Source: Luteitalea pratensis
Lineage (GTDB): Bacteria > Acidobacteriota > Vicinamibacteria > Vicinamibacterales > Vicinamibacteraceae
Assembly: GCF_001618865.1 (NCBI RefSeq)
Contig: NZ_CP015136.1
Coordinates: 3,011,001-3,075,000 of the forward strand
Reading direction: 5' to 3'
DNA: 64,000 nt
Below are positions 8,960 through 18,959 of this stretch, in pieces. The notes under the pieces were generated by a model. It did not search any database and had not been told where the DNA came from. It saw nothing but the letters and a program-made list of their open reading frames with translations. The number at the start of each line of letters is the position of its first letter. Within the stretch, counting starts at the first letter, position 1. Made by a program: the position numbers and the translations under genes.

Positions 8960-9412
8960 CGTGACTCTCCTGCTTTTTTTGCCTGGTGGGTGATCAGGAT
9001 CACTCGGCGCACGTGCCGCACCACCTTCTCAGCGGGCTCGCGCAGGCTACCTGCGGAGCACGCGGCTGAAGGCGGGAAACCGATGGTTGACGGCGGGTAG
9101 CGCCTCCAGGGTGTACGGAGCGTCATCGCCCGCATCATCGCGCCGCGCGCGGCTACATCCACGGCTCTTTCCAGTCAGATTACGGCCGCACCCGCCGTGA
9201 CGCCAGTTCACAATTGCACTCGCTGCGGCGGAGCGGTGCAGATCCGGCGCTTGCCGGAGTCGCTCACGGGCATCATTTGGCCTTGGGGCGCCTGGCGGAG
9301 TAAAACCGCTGCCGAGTAGAGCGACGCGATGGACGGCGGCTACGCCCTGCGTTCGGCGGGTGCGCGGGCACCGGCCGACTGGCGTACCGGCGCGTGCGGT
9401 AGGCTGCTGGGC
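8960..9412. other. Non-coding stretch with possible gene debris
   Basis: About 450 bases lie between divergent genes. Two short protein-like snippets are readable: DAPYTLEALPAVNHRF ending in a stop on the minus strand near 9050-9130, and CTRCGGAVQIRRLPES on the plus strand near 9215-9262, which resembles a zinc-ribbon start. Neither has a usable start or length. They may be remnants. Confidence 0.3.
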
Positions 9413-9952
9413 GTGCGCATCGTCCGCCTGTACGACGCGTCGCGACAGCCACGGGACTGGATGGACATTATCCGGCCAGGGCAGTTCGCGGTGTTCGCGT
9501 CGTTGCTCGATGGCGGCGAGCCGTGCGACATCGACGGCGTACCGACCGGTCATGGCGCCGCGAGCTGCGTGATCGTCGATGCGCTCGCCGAGGCCGAGGC
9601 GCTCTGTCGCGAGCGCGCCGAACGCCATCCCTCGGTGCGGTTGGACGTGTTCGACATCGCGGGGCGGAGCCAGCCACCGCTACTGACCGTCGTTCACCCC
9701 TCACGCATCCGCAGTCTCGAAGGCGACGCCGCGGTGAGGCGACGCAACACCGCCATCGCCGTCACTTTGGTCGTCGCGGCGCCGATCCTGTGCTGGATCG
9801 ACTGGCAGGCAGGGGGCGTACTCGTCCTGCCGACCCTCTTCGCCATCAACGGCCTCTTCTTCGCACTCCGGCTGTTGCAGCTCAATGCATCTTACGCGGC
9901 GGCCGAACGCCGACGCCTCGAGCGGATGACCGGTCGTCAAGACGCCGAATGA
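9413..9952 (+). CDS. Membrane protein of unknown function, two transmembrane segments
   Basis: I prefer the GTG at 9413 (MRIVRLYDASRQPRDW) because this wording matches the start of a family I recall from other acidobacteria; an ATG 84 bases upstream is also in frame. About 120 soluble residues (FDIAGRSQPPLLTVVHPSR) are followed by two membrane helices, TAIAVTLVVAAPILCWIDW and GVLVLPTLFAINGLFFALR, and a charged tail. No catalytic motif is seen. Confidence 0.75.
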   Translation: MRIVRLYDASRQPRDWMDIIRPGQFAVFASLLDGGEPCDIDGVPTGHGAASCVIVDALAEAEALCRERAERHPSVRLDVFDIAGRSQPPLLTVVHPSRIRSLEGDAAVRRRNTAIAVTLVVAAPILCWIDWQAGGVLVLPTLFAINGLFFALRLLQLNASYAAAERRRLERMTGRQDAE

Positions 9953-10105
9953 CTGTGCCGGACGCACCAAGCGCATGGCGAGGGACAGCTGCCGGAAGGC
10001 CCCAACGCGTTGCAGCCCGCGGGGAGCCCAGTTCCCTCCACCGGAGGTTCCAATCCTAGTCTCGCACCCATCGGTCCGCCTCGCCGCGCGGCGGTTCGCC
10101 GCCGC

Positions 10106-10711
10106 TCACGCTCGCTGTTTCGTTTGTCGCGAGAGCTCACGCAGCAGCCAAGTCTTCGCGAATTTCCAATCCCGCATGACGGTCTCGGCGGAGACCTGCA
10201 GTACCGCGCCTGTCTCCTGGACGGAGAGTCCGCCGAAGTACCGAAGCTCGACCACGCGTGCTTTCCGTTCGTGAACCAACGCCAGCGCTTCGAGCGCACC
10301 GTCGAGCGCGACGACATCGGGAGACGCACCAGACGGAGTCATCACGTCCTCGTCGAAGGTCACATGCGCGGCACCGCCGCCGCGCTTCTGAAAACCGCGT
10401 GCGCGGGCGTGCTCGACCAGAATCCGACGCATCAGCCGCGCTGCCATTGCGAAAAAGTGCGCCCGATTCCTCCATCGGACCTGGTGAATGTCGACCAGCC
10501 GGAGGAACGCCTCGTTCACCAGAGCCGTTGGCTGAAGGACGTGCCGCTTGTGCTCACCCGCCATCTGCCGTCGAGCCAGGCGGCGCAATTCGTCGTAGAC
10601 GAGTGACAGCAGTTCGTCCATCGCGGCGCTATCGCCCTCCATCCCGTTCACCAGGAGCGTGGTGAGATGGCGACGCCGCTCCGCAGCAGTGTGAACTCCA
10701 TCTGGGGTCAT
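10106..10711 (-). CDS. ECF-type RNA polymerase sigma factor, TIGR02999 family
   Basis: This 201-residue protein has region 2 (VYDELRRLARRQM, LQPTALVNEAFLRL, RAHFFAMAARLMRRILVEHAR) and a region 4 helix-turn-helix (VVELRYFGGLSVQETGAVLQ, ETVMRDWKFAKTWLLREL), as in the acidobacterial sigma family linked to Ser/Thr kinases. It is divergent from the haloperoxidase gene; the nearest kinase gene (12262-15189) is on the same strand beyond it. The length is normal and it appears intact. Confidence 0.9.
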   Translation of the reverse strand: MTPDGVHTAAERRRHLTTLLVNGMEGDSAAMDELLSLVYDELRRLARRQMAGEHKRHVLQPTALVNEAFLRLVDIHQVRWRNRAHFFAMAARLMRRILVEHARARGFQKRGGGAAHVTFDEDVMTPSGASPDVVALDGALEALALVHERKARVVELRYFGGLSVQETGAVLQVSAETVMRDWKFAKTWLLRELSRQTKQRA

Positions 10712-10883
10712 GACGCTTTCAGATCGACGACGCGACGTGACAGTTCGGCGCCCAGTTTATCGCCTCTAGGAGTGCGCCGGGCCGACCTGCGCCGACCACG
10801 TGTCAACACGCACATCACGTGAACGAGCGCACGACCAACGGAACACAGGTGCGCGGGCCCGTGCGCGATAAGGAGCCATACCC

Positions 10884-12230
10884 ATGAGATGCGTACTCAC
10901 ACATTGCCGTCTGCTGTCGTGGCTTCCGCGCAGCATCGTGGCCGTCTCGGTCCTCACCACGACCTGTCTCGACGCTCGCGCAGCGCTCCCGCCAGGAAAT
11001 GCCGTCCAGCAGTGGAATCAGATTGCGGAGGACACGGTGGTGAGCGCCGGCACATTTCAAAACGAAGGTCTGGTCTACATGGCCTACGTTTCGGCAGCCG
11101 TCTACAACGCCGTGACGGCGATCGACGGCTCGTACGAGACGTATCACTTCGACATCGTTGCCGATCCGCGCGCGTCGATCGAAGCGGCGGTCGTGGAGGC
11201 CGCCTACCTCACCCTGCGACATCACTTCCCGGCGCAGGCGGCATCGCTCGATGCCTTGCACGGAGAAGCGCTCGCGCTGATTCCCGAGGATGGCGCCAAA
11301 GACCACGGCCGGGCGATCGGAGCCGCCGCGGCGCAGGCGATCGTCGTGCTTCGTGCCGACGATGGACGGATCACGCCGATAGGCGTGACGTCAGCATTCC
11401 CGACCAAGGAGCCCGGTCCAGGCGTTTGGCGTCTCACGCCGCCAGCGTTCGCCGCGCCTCAGACGCCATGGGTGGGCCAGGTGCAGCCGTTCCTGCTGAG
11501 CAATCCGCGCCAGTTCCGGCCGGCGTCACCGCCTCCACTCGCCGGTCAGCGATGGGTGAAAGAGTTCGAGGAGATCAGGTGGCTCGGGTCGGCCACGAGC
11601 AGTGTTCGAAGCGCCGACGAGACGGCAGTTGCGCGATTCTGGACCGCCAACGTGATCAGGCAGTACAACCGGCTCGGGCGGGAGCTTTCGACGGCCCGAT
11701 CCTTGAGCCTGCTGCAGACTGCACGGCTCCTGGCGATGATCAATGTCGTCGGCGCAGACGCGCAGATCGCCGTGATGCACTGGAAGTACGAATTCCTGTT
11801 CTGGCGACCGGTCACCGCGGTGGATCCCTCGTCGGTGGTCACAGACGGCTTCGGTCCAGTACCGGGCTTTGACGACGGGAACGACCGGACGATCGAGGAA
11901 TTCGGTTGGCGTCCGCTGATCGCCACGCCGAATCATCCTGAGTACCCTGGTGCACACGGGTCGATTACGTCCGCCGTCGCCGAAGTCCTCACTGAATTTC
12001 TTGGGACCGAGCAGATCGAGATCGATATCCGCGGCTTCGACCCGGGCGGGCCACCAGGAAACCTGAATGCCACGCGTCACTTTGTCAGCAGCGATGAGTT
12101 GCGCGACGAGATCGTCGGCGCCCGACTCTGGGCAGGGCTGCACTATCGCGGATCGAGCGAAGCCGGCGTGGACCTCGGACGCCGGGTCGCGCATTACGAT
12201 CTCAATCATGCATTCGGGCCGACGCGATAG
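10884..12230 (+). CDS. Vanadium-dependent haloperoxidase / PAP2 superfamily protein
   Basis: This 448-residue exported protein has an AAGGAG site 9-10 bases before the ATG and a signal peptide ending near ALP. The all-helical PAP2 fold is recognised by the lysine motif in MHWKYEFLFWRPVTAV, the HPEYPGAHGSITSA motif (phosphate/vanadate pocket), and the C-terminal GARLWAGLHYRGSSEAG with Arg and His. These correspond to the vanadate-binding Lys, Gly-His and Arg-His residues of bacterial haloperoxidases. Its role may be halide oxidation or phosphatase-like; the sequence does not decide. Confidence 0.88.
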   Translation: MRCVLTHCRLLSWLPRSIVAVSVLTTTCLDARAALPPGNAVQQWNQIAEDTVVSAGTFQNEGLVYMAYVSAAVYNAVTAIDGSYETYHFDIVADPRASIEAAVVEAAYLTLRHHFPAQAASLDALHGEALALIPEDGAKDHGRAIGAAAAQAIVVLRADDGRITPIGVTSAFPTKEPGPGVWRLTPPAFAAPQTPWVGQVQPFLLSNPRQFRPASPPPLAGQRWVKEFEEIRWLGSATSSVRSADETAVARFWTANVIRQYNRLGRELSTARSLSLLQTARLLAMINVVGADAQIAVMHWKYEFLFWRPVTAVDPSSVVTDGFGPVPGFDDGNDRTIEEFGWRPLIATPNHPEYPGAHGSITSAVAEVLTEFLGTEQIEIDIRGFDPGGPPGNLNATRHFVSSDELRDEIVGARLWAGLHYRGSSEAGVDLGRRVAHYDLNHAFGPTR

Positions 12231-12261
12231 CGAGCACGAAGGGTTAGCGCAAATGCACGCG

Positions 12262-15189
12262 TCAGTGAGCAGGCGAGGGCGAGTCACTACGTCCAGCCGC
12301 GTCGAGGAAGTCGGTCCACAGCGTGATGACGTGCCGCGATTGGTCGGCGGACACGGCATCGGGTACCAGGGCGGCCACGCGCGTGCCATCGCGTGAGACG
12401 GAGAACACGCTCGGCCCCGCATGGTCAACCATCCGCAACGCCGACCAACGACGTGGTGTGCCCGGGACGAAGGCTGCGCTCGTGACGCGGGGCGGCGCCA
12501 GCATGAGCACGTGACTGTCGGCCTGAAAGAAGACGTACGGCGGGCGCCATGCCCACTGGGACGCCGACCCGCCGCCGTCCGACACCTTCCATCGACGTCC
12601 GTCATCGGGAAACGCCCGTACGTAGATCTCCAGTCGGCCTCCAGACTCGTCAGAAGCGTAGGTCACCCATCGTCCATCGTGCGAGAACCGTAGCTGACGC
12701 TCATCGTGGGACGTCTTCAGGAACGGTTCTGGCTCTGACGCACGCAATCCCGAACCGTCCACCTGTAGGGGCACAGTCCAGAGATCCCAGCGGTCGTGCC
12801 CTCCGACATCGAGTTGCATGAACGCCAACCGGCGGGTCCCTGCCGTCTCGCCGATGGATGTCGGATAGCGCAGTACCGCGCGCCTTGGTGGAAGCAGCTC
12901 ATGGCGGGCCGCGCCCCCGTCGGCTGAAACCCAGGCGATGGTGTCAATCGTGCTGAACACGATGAAGCGATCATCGGATGTCCAGACGGGGCCGCCGGTG
13001 GGTATGCCCGTCGTTACCTGGGTCCGGATTCGACGCTGCCAGTCGTACACCCACACATCGTTTCCCAGGGTGAAGGCGATGCGGTTGCCGTCCGACGAGA
13101 GCGCCGGAGCCCGGTAGTCGCCTGGCTCGGGCAGCAAGGCCCTGGTCGAGCCCGAACTCTCCAACCAGTCCAGCCGCGTCTCGAGTTCGCGGCGGTACAG
13201 CAGGATGCCCGTCCTGGATATGTCCATCTCGGCGGACCCCACGGTCCTGTTGTAGGCGATGCCTTCAACCACGCGAACCGGCGAGCCACGGAGTTCGAGT
13301 CGACTCGGATCGAACGGGACAGCAAACAGGGTTCCGGCCCGGATGAACGTGAGGTACCCGTTGCCGTCTGGACCGACCGCGAAGCGCCCGAACGTTGCGC
13401 CCGTCACCAGGGTCTTGCGCTGGCCGTTCGCAAGCGAGAGCACGTCGATGCGGGCGCGATCGAACCAGTCGGGATGCCGATGGCTGGTGAAGATCACGGC
13501 CTTCGCCCCGGGGAGCACCTGCGGCCACCGTTGCGTGTACTCGCCCTCGAGTCGCCCCAGCGGCACGACCGTTCCGCCGCCGGCCGGTACGCGCCCCAGC
13601 GTGCCTGTGGATGTCGCAAGGACGATGGCGTTGTCTTCTCCCCAGCTTCCGCCGCGCAGGCCTCCCGGCGCAGGACCCGGCGGCAACTCACATAACGTCG
13701 TGACCGACCCTCCGTCGAGCGCCACGCGTTTGAGCCGGCCATCCGCCTCGAATGCGACGAACTGGCTGTCCGGCGAGAAGAAGAACGCGGAAGCGCCCTC
13801 GGTGCCTGCAAGTGTGGCCGCCTCGGAGTCTCGCAGTCGACGTGTGAGCAAACGGCGATTGGAGATGACCACCAGACGTTCCCCATTCGGCGAAATCCCC
13901 GCTGAGGGATTGATGGCGAGTTCCATCGACACGTCGGGCCCGAGATCGACGTTCACACGCATGACGGGCGGGCTGGCCAGGACCCGTGCGGATGATTGCC
14001 ACAGCCACCACGTCCCGCCGGTGAGCATCAGCGCAGCGATCACCGCGGCCCAGATCGGCAGATCGGCGCCGAGGCGGCGTTGGCGGAAGGTGCTGTCCGA
14101 TTGGCTGGCAGACAGGCTCTCGTCGAGCTCGAGAATCGCGTCACGGAGGTCACGAGACCGGCGCCCGGGATCCTGCTGAAGGCATCGTCGAAGCAGTTTG
14201 CGGACCGGGTCCGGGACGGCCGCCGGCAACGCCGACCAGTCCGGCCCCCGTTCGAACACGTGTGCCATCGTGTCCGTGGTTGTCTCCGCGTCGAATGGCG
14301 GCGCTCCTGACAGCATCTCGAACACCACGCATCCGAACGCCCACACGTCGGTCCGCCTGTCCACAGCCAGCCCGAGCGCCTGCTCGGGGCTCATATACGC
14401 AGGCGTGCCGAGAATTCGCCCCGCCGCCGTGTCCGTCACCGAGTCGAGGTCAGTCGACACCAACTGACTGTCCGGCTCGGACGCCGTCGATTTCGCTATG
14501 CCGAAGTCAAGGACCTTCGCGCACACCGGCTCGGTGGCGCCGCCTTGCAGGACGATGTTCGCCGGTTTGAGGTCCCGATGGACGATGCCCTTCGCGTGCG
14601 CGGCGTCGAGCGCGTCGGCAATCTGGCGCGCAACCAGCAACGCCCGGGCGACTGGCAACGGGCCTCGCTTGAGCTGCTGGGCGAGTGTGGGTCCTTCCAC
14701 CAGTTCGAGCGCCAGGGCGGTCAGGCCTTCAGTCTCCTCGACACCATAGATCGCACCGATGTGGGGATGATTGAGAGTGGCGAGCAGGCGCGCTTCGCGG
14801 ATCAGCCGAGCGCGACGATCCGGGTCGCCCGTGAAGCGTGGCGGCAGGATCTTGATGGCCGCCTCACGATTCAGTTTGCTGTCCCGGGCGCGATAGACCT
14901 CACCCATGCCGCCTCTGCCGAGCAGGGAGACGATGCGATAGGCGCCAACGGCGCGTTCGAGCATGTGCGATGTGTCGTCCACCGCCGGCGTCGCTGTGGT
15001 GAAGACGGCTGGCGGTATTTCAAGAAAAGCTGCGGACTCCGACGCATACTGCAGCAGCGAGTCCAGCTCGCTTCGCAGGTTCGGTTCGCCAGCGCACGCC
15101 TCTTCCAGGAACGCCTCGCGGTCTCCGGGCGCCCGAGCCAGTGCGGCGTGATACAGGTCCGAGATCTCGTACCGTCGGTCTGGGCCCAT
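12262..15189 (-). CDS. Ser/Thr protein kinase with TolB/PD40-like propeller
   Basis: This is an intact 975-residue protein. An N-terminal helical segment (YHAALARAPGDREAFLEE) is typical of the acidobacterial class. The kinase follows: LGRGGMGEVYRA (about 90-101), Lys113 in AAIKILPP, HRDLKPAN (204-211), DFG (228-230) and TPAYMSPEQA. A membrane helix (LPIWAAVIAALMLTGGTWWLW) leads to about 560 residues of propeller blades such as SPDSQFVAFEADG. The likely arrangement is a cytoplasmic kinase with an outer sensor or scaffold. It is convergent with the haloperoxidase gene, with about 30 bases between their stops. Confidence 0.93.
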   Translation of the reverse strand: MGPDRRYEISDLYHAALARAPGDREAFLEEACAGEPNLRSELDSLLQYASESAAFLEIPPAVFTTATPAVDDTSHMLERAVGAYRIVSLLGRGGMGEVYRARDSKLNREAAIKILPPRFTGDPDRRARLIREARLLATLNHPHIGAIYGVEETEGLTALALELVEGPTLAQQLKRGPLPVARALLVARQIADALDAAHAKGIVHRDLKPANIVLQGGATEPVCAKVLDFGIAKSTASEPDSQLVSTDLDSVTDTAAGRILGTPAYMSPEQALGLAVDRRTDVWAFGCVVFEMLSGAPPFDAETTTDTMAHVFERGPDWSALPAAVPDPVRKLLRRCLQQDPGRRSRDLRDAILELDESLSASQSDSTFRQRRLGADLPIWAAVIAALMLTGGTWWLWQSSARVLASPPVMRVNVDLGPDVSMELAINPSAGISPNGERLVVISNRRLLTRRLRDSEAATLAGTEGASAFFFSPDSQFVAFEADGRLKRVALDGGSVTTLCELPPGPAPGGLRGGSWGEDNAIVLATSTGTLGRVPAGGGTVVPLGRLEGEYTQRWPQVLPGAKAVIFTSHRHPDWFDRARIDVLSLANGQRKTLVTGATFGRFAVGPDGNGYLTFIRAGTLFAVPFDPSRLELRGSPVRVVEGIAYNRTVGSAEMDISRTGILLYRRELETRLDWLESSGSTRALLPEPGDYRAPALSSDGNRIAFTLGNDVWVYDWQRRIRTQVTTGIPTGGPVWTSDDRFIVFSTIDTIAWVSADGGAARHELLPPRRAVLRYPTSIGETAGTRRLAFMQLDVGGHDRWDLWTVPLQVDGSGLRASEPEPFLKTSHDERQLRFSHDGRWVTYASDESGGRLEIYVRAFPDDGRRWKVSDGGGSASQWAWRPPYVFFQADSHVLMLAPPRVTSAAFVPGTPRRWSALRMVDHAGPSVFSVSRDGTRVAALVPDAVSADQSRHVITLWTDFLDAAGRSDSPSPAH

Positions 15190-15319
15190 CGGCGTACAGA
15201 CTCGTCAATGGCACAAGGAAACCGCGGGAGTGCCCGTGCCGAGTACTACTCTAGCCGAGTCGCCCGATACGACGCATCAAAGGTCGGCTCCCGGTGGTCT
15301 AGCGGTGCTGTGCTCGAGT

Positions 15320-15760
15320 ACATTCGGCACGTGCTTGCGCGAGTAGTCGTCAGCCTGCCCGACGCCGCGCGTGCTTGGGCATGGCCCCCTGCCCAATCCG
15401 CGAGATGGATCGATCCGTTGTCGCAAAATGTACGAACATGCTTACCTGTGGCGGCATCGATCGCGTACAGCCCGTGCCGGCCGAGGTGAACAGCCGCCGA
15501 TCCGCGCCGTCGGCCCAGTACGCAAGGCCACGCCGCCGGTTGCCGACGATGTCGTCGCGCTCGGTGCGGCGAGCGAACCGCCAGCGTTCCTTGCCCGTCG
15601 CTGCATCGAGCGCAATCAGCTGACGCGCCGGCGATGCGGTGTAGTAGAGCACGCCAGCGACAATCAGGTTGTTGGTCTGGAACTCGCGCCCGCCGACGCC
15701 CCCGATGCCGCCAGGAGGCGCGGGGTCAGGTGAGTTGGCGTGCCTGTCGGTCGCACAGGC
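15320..15760 (-). pseudogene. Quinoprotein (PQQ) dehydrogenase fragment
   Basis: REFQTNNLIVAGVLYYTASP, LIALDAATGKERWRF and GLAYWADGADRRLF match the beginning of the propeller of membrane or soluble quinoprotein glucose/alcohol dehydrogenases. After RLFTSAGTG the sense continues in another frame (GLYAIDAATGKHVRTF and ADWAGGHAQ), so there is a frameshift near 15480. Neither the start of the enzyme nor the remaining blades are present. It is about 20% of a normal enzyme. Confidence 0.65.
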
Positions 15761-15896
15761 AGCCGCGATCGCCAACTCACGAGCAGGCAACGTGCAGAGT
15801 CCTCGGGGCGGTCGTTGATAGCGCGAACATTACCGGACCAGCTCCGCAGAGTGCGGCCCTTGGGCAGCGGAGCGGCCGGGCGCACATAATCAGGTG

Positions 15897-16880
15897 ATGC
15901 GCACACGTCTTGTCGGACTCCAGCTCGTCATTGTTGTGGCGTTGCTCGGTGTGAGCGGCGCTGCCCGGCAGCGATCCGCGGCGGTCGAGACTATCGACCT
16001 GATGCCTCTGTACTGGCAGTTCTGGGACAAGGCACAGTCGCTGCGGGAGGCCGAGCAGATCCGGCTGTTCCGGGAAATGGTCGTGGAGCGTCGGCCGGAG
16101 GTCTACAACGCTGCGGTGATGAGCGTCCCGGGCGGCAAGTCGTTCGCCGATGCGCTGCCCGAGATCTATCCCCAGGCGGTCCAATGGACCTTGCCGCACC
16201 AGGCCGTCATCCGCAAGCTGTCCAACGAGATCACCACGACGCTGCCGCAGCACGAGCAGTCGTTCCGGAAGGAGTTTCCCGACTTCAAGTACCAGGGACG
16301 CGTGTACTTCCTGTATGCCCTGGGCGCATTCGACGGCGCGGCGCGGACCGTCGAAGGACGGCCGGCGTTGCTCTTCGGTCTCGATGCGATTGCCGCGATT
16401 CACGGTGACACGGCCAGCGTGGGCCCGCTCTTCCACCACGAGCTGTTCCATGCGTACCACGGGCCCCGGATCGGCGACACGGGCCGCGGTTTCCCGCTGT
16501 ACCTGTCGGTCTGGAGCGAAGGCCTGGCCACGCTTGTGGCGCGCCGCTTGAACCCGTCGGCGAGTGACATGGCCATCTACGGGCTGCCGTCCAACACCCC
16601 GCAGCGTGTGCGCGACGACTTGCCGAAGCTGGCGGCGCTGCTACGCGCCAGGATGGACTCCACGTTGTCGGAGGACTACGACGAGTTCTTCGTCGGCAAC
16701 GATCCGAAGGCGTCGAGACCGCGGCGCAGCGGTTATTACCTCGGGTACCTGGTGGCGGCGCGACTCAACGAGGACATGCCCCTGAAGGATCTCGCGCGGC
16801 TGAAGGGGCAGCAGTTGCGCCGCGCGATCGATCAGGCCCTCGCCGATCCCGCGGGCCTTGCCGCCGCCGAAAAACGCTGA
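15897..16880 (+). CDS. Exported putative Zn-dependent protease (HELFH)
   Basis: The ATG at 15897 directly follows an in-frame GTG. A signal peptide (LQLVIVVALLGVSGAA) is followed by a 300-residue domain with HHELFHAYH at 181-189. This is a gluzincin-type HExxH, with a glutamate 22 residues later in WSEGLATLVARR as the likely third ligand. This resembles the DUF2268 group of predicted peptidases. The substrate is unknown. It stands alone on the plus strand. Confidence 0.8.
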   Translation: MRTRLVGLQLVIVVALLGVSGAARQRSAAVETIDLMPLYWQFWDKAQSLREAEQIRLFREMVVERRPEVYNAAVMSVPGGKSFADALPEIYPQAVQWTLPHQAVIRKLSNEITTTLPQHEQSFRKEFPDFKYQGRVYFLYALGAFDGAARTVEGRPALLFGLDAIAAIHGDTASVGPLFHHELFHAYHGPRIGDTGRGFPLYLSVWSEGLATLVARRLNPSASDMAIYGLPSNTPQRVRDDLPKLAALLRARMDSTLSEDYDEFFVGNDPKASRPRRSGYYLGYLVAARLNEDMPLKDLARLKGQQLRRAIDQALADPAGLAAAEKR

Positions 16881-17041
16881 GCACCAAGTCGAGATCACGG
16901 CGTCTTTGGCCGGCCAGTGAACCCAGCCGCCTTGCGCAGCGCGTCGGTCTCCATCACCTTGCAGGTCGGAACATGGAGCGCTCCCTCGGATCTGTGTTCC
17001 GGCAGTGTAGTGCGACGTACCGCGCTGCTCGTTCCACGTCT

Positions 17042-17701
17042 TCATTGCTGCGACGGACTGGGACGCGCTCCCGCGGCCGACGCGCGCAACCGTTCCTCGC
17101 CTGCCAACACGGCTGCGATCCGCATCCTGCCCGCTTCCGCCGGGCTGAAGCGCAGCGTCCCCCTTCTGAGTGCGATCATGTCGTCGGATTCCAGACTTGC
17201 ACGCATCAGGCCTGACGGCGCATGCCTGATGCCAAGCAGGTGACCGATCTCATGCGCCACGATTGCTCCGACGAGGTCGTCATGCCTCGGCATCGCGAGC
17301 AGTGGGTTGGTGCCGGTTCCAGCGCGTCGCGTCAGTCGAAAGGCGACGCCGGCCAGGCAGGGAACCGAGACGATCACCGTGCCCGCCGAGTCGCGTGCGC
17401 CGTGAGCGGCAACACCGCAGTTCTCGCGCGGCCGATCACGGGACGAAAGGATGACGATGATCGCCGGCACCGGCGTGTCCCCGACCGGGCACGCTTGCTC
17501 CGTATCACAAACGCGCCATGCCACGCCGAGCCCGGCCGACGCCAGCAGGTGCTCAGCCACCTCCAACGCGGGCCGTACCGTAGCCTCGTCGACGTGCCTG
17601 TCGGCGTAGACCCGCACACGCAGTGCGACCAATTCCGGATCCGCCCCGCTCATCACCGGAGTCGAACCCGCTATCAATATTGCAGAGATGAACCCGATCA
17701 T
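17042..17701 (-). CDS. Putative metzincin-type metalloprotease
   Basis: This 219-residue protein has a short signal-like N-terminus (FISAILIAGSTPVMSG). Residues 150-160 read HEIGHLLGIRH, the full metzincin zinc site HExxHxxGxxH. SGLM at 163-166 is a good Met-turn. Cysteines at 65, 71, 95 and 115 could form disulfides. The protein is shorter than most metzincins but has all the key residues. It is transcribed away from the CadC-like regulator. Confidence 0.8.
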   Translation of the reverse strand: MIGFISAILIAGSTPVMSGADPELVALRVRVYADRHVDEATVRPALEVAEHLLASAGLGVAWRVCDTEQACPVGDTPVPAIIVILSSRDRPRENCGVAAHGARDSAGTVIVSVPCLAGVAFRLTRRAGTGTNPLLAMPRHDDLVGAIVAHEIGHLLGIRHAPSGLMRASLESDDMIALRRGTLRFSPAEAGRMRIAAVLAGEERLRASAAGARPSPSQQ

Positions 17702-17793
17702 GTCGTCCCCCGTAGCTCACGTCGGCGCGTTAGAATTCGCGGTGCCCGCTCGCCGAGCGCGCGAACCCGATTCGGTGTGGGGGGAAGCTAGAC

Positions 17794-18771
17794 GTGTCGA
17801 ACCACGCAAGTCCTCAGCGGCAGGCTCAGAAACCCTCAGCGTTTCTCAGCGCCGCTGAGCGTGCGTCTAACCCGGTTCGTTTCTACGAGTTCGACCGATT
17901 CCGCATCGATACGAGACGCCACCTGCTGATGCGGGACGGCGGGCCCATCGGCATCAAGGCCAAGGCGCTCGATACGCTGGTGCTGCTGGTCCAGCACGCT
18001 GGCCGGCTCCTCGAGAAGGAGGAGCTGATGAACGGGCTGTGGCCCGACACGGCCGTCGAGGAGGCGAACCTCACGCAGAACATCTTCGAGGTGCGGAAAG
18101 CCCTGGGCGAGGTACCGGGCGAGCAACGGTTCATCGCGACGGTCGCCCGGCGGGGCTATCGCTTCGTCGCGGAGGTCCGTGCGATTGGAGACGAGCCCAC
18201 TGCGCGCGATGACGTTGCAGCTGAGGATGGGCAGTCCAAGCCGTCGCTCGTCGGGCCTGAGCGCTTCGCGCGACGGATGGTCATCTACTCAGGCGTGGCG
18301 GCGGCGATTGTGCTGTCGCTCGTCGGTACAGGACTCTACGTTGCGTCCGGGCGCTCGGCACCGGTCATCTCGGGCACTCCCTCGTCGCCCCTGCGCAACC
18401 TGACGCGACTGACCTACGGCGCGGGTCTGCAGACCGACGTGAGCTGGTCACCTGACGGCCGGCGGATAGCCTTTGCGTGGAACAGAGACGGGAACTTCGA
18501 CATCTGGGTGCAGAGCATCGATGGATGGGCGGACGCTGTACTTCCTCTCACGGGGAGCAGATGGCTACTTCAACCTGTGGGGGGTGCCCATTGATCCGGC
18601 GCGCGGCGCGCAAGCCGGGCCGCAGTTTCAAATCACGCACTTCAGCTCGCCCGATTGGCGCATCGAGCCCGATATTGGCTATGCCGACTACGGCCTGCCA
18701 GCGGCACACTCGTGCTTCCCATGCAGAGCGTGAAGGGCAGCATCTGGCTCTTGTCGGGTGTGAGCCCGTGA
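17794..18771 (+). pseudogene. CadC-like winged-helix regulator with collapsed propeller
   Basis: A GTG start after GGGGGGAAG opens an OmpR-type winged helix (residues about 28-130: FYEFDRFRIDTRRHLLM, LWPDTAVEEANLTQNIFEVR, GYRFVAEV). A membrane helix (VIYSGVAAAIVLSLVGTGLYV) and the first TolB blade (WSPDGRRIAFAWNRDGNFDIW) follow. The text then jumps: SMDGRTLYFLSRGADGYF, a late blade, is in a second frame. The closing stretch (GTLVLPMQSVKGSIWLL) is back in the first frame and ends at 18771. Most of the propeller is missing. The DNA-binding half could still be made as part of a 266-residue product ending at 18594. Confidence 0.7.
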
Positions 18772-18795
18772 CCACGTAGCACGGCGAAACCCACC

Positions 18796-18955
18796 GTCGA
18801 GAGGCCCTGATGTCGCCTGTCGTCTTGATGCTCCGGATGTTGATGATGACGCCGCGCTGTTTGCGGAGCGACGCGATTGGGTGCCTCGGGAGGAGTGGCG
18901 CGCGGAGGTTGAGCGCGACGGTCCGGTCGACGACTTCGGGAGTTGCGTCGACAAC
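18796..18955 (-). pseudogene. Short-chain dehydrogenase fragment
   Basis: About 50 residues on the minus strand read TPEVVDRTVALNLRAP and then GVIINIRSIKTTGD. This is the NxxxP/IVNISS segment of an SDR enzyme. There is no start, nucleotide-binding motif or YxxxK nearby. It ends a few bases before the S41 protease start, which argues against the longer upstream start for that gene. Confidence 0.4.
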
Positions 18956-18959
18956 CGTC

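Noticed and set aside
10037-10070. tRNA-like 3' end (GGAGGTTCCAATCC then CGCACCCA)
   Set aside because: No matching acceptor, D-arm or anticodon stem could be found upstream, and the T-stem pairing is poor. It may be a chance match or a remnant.
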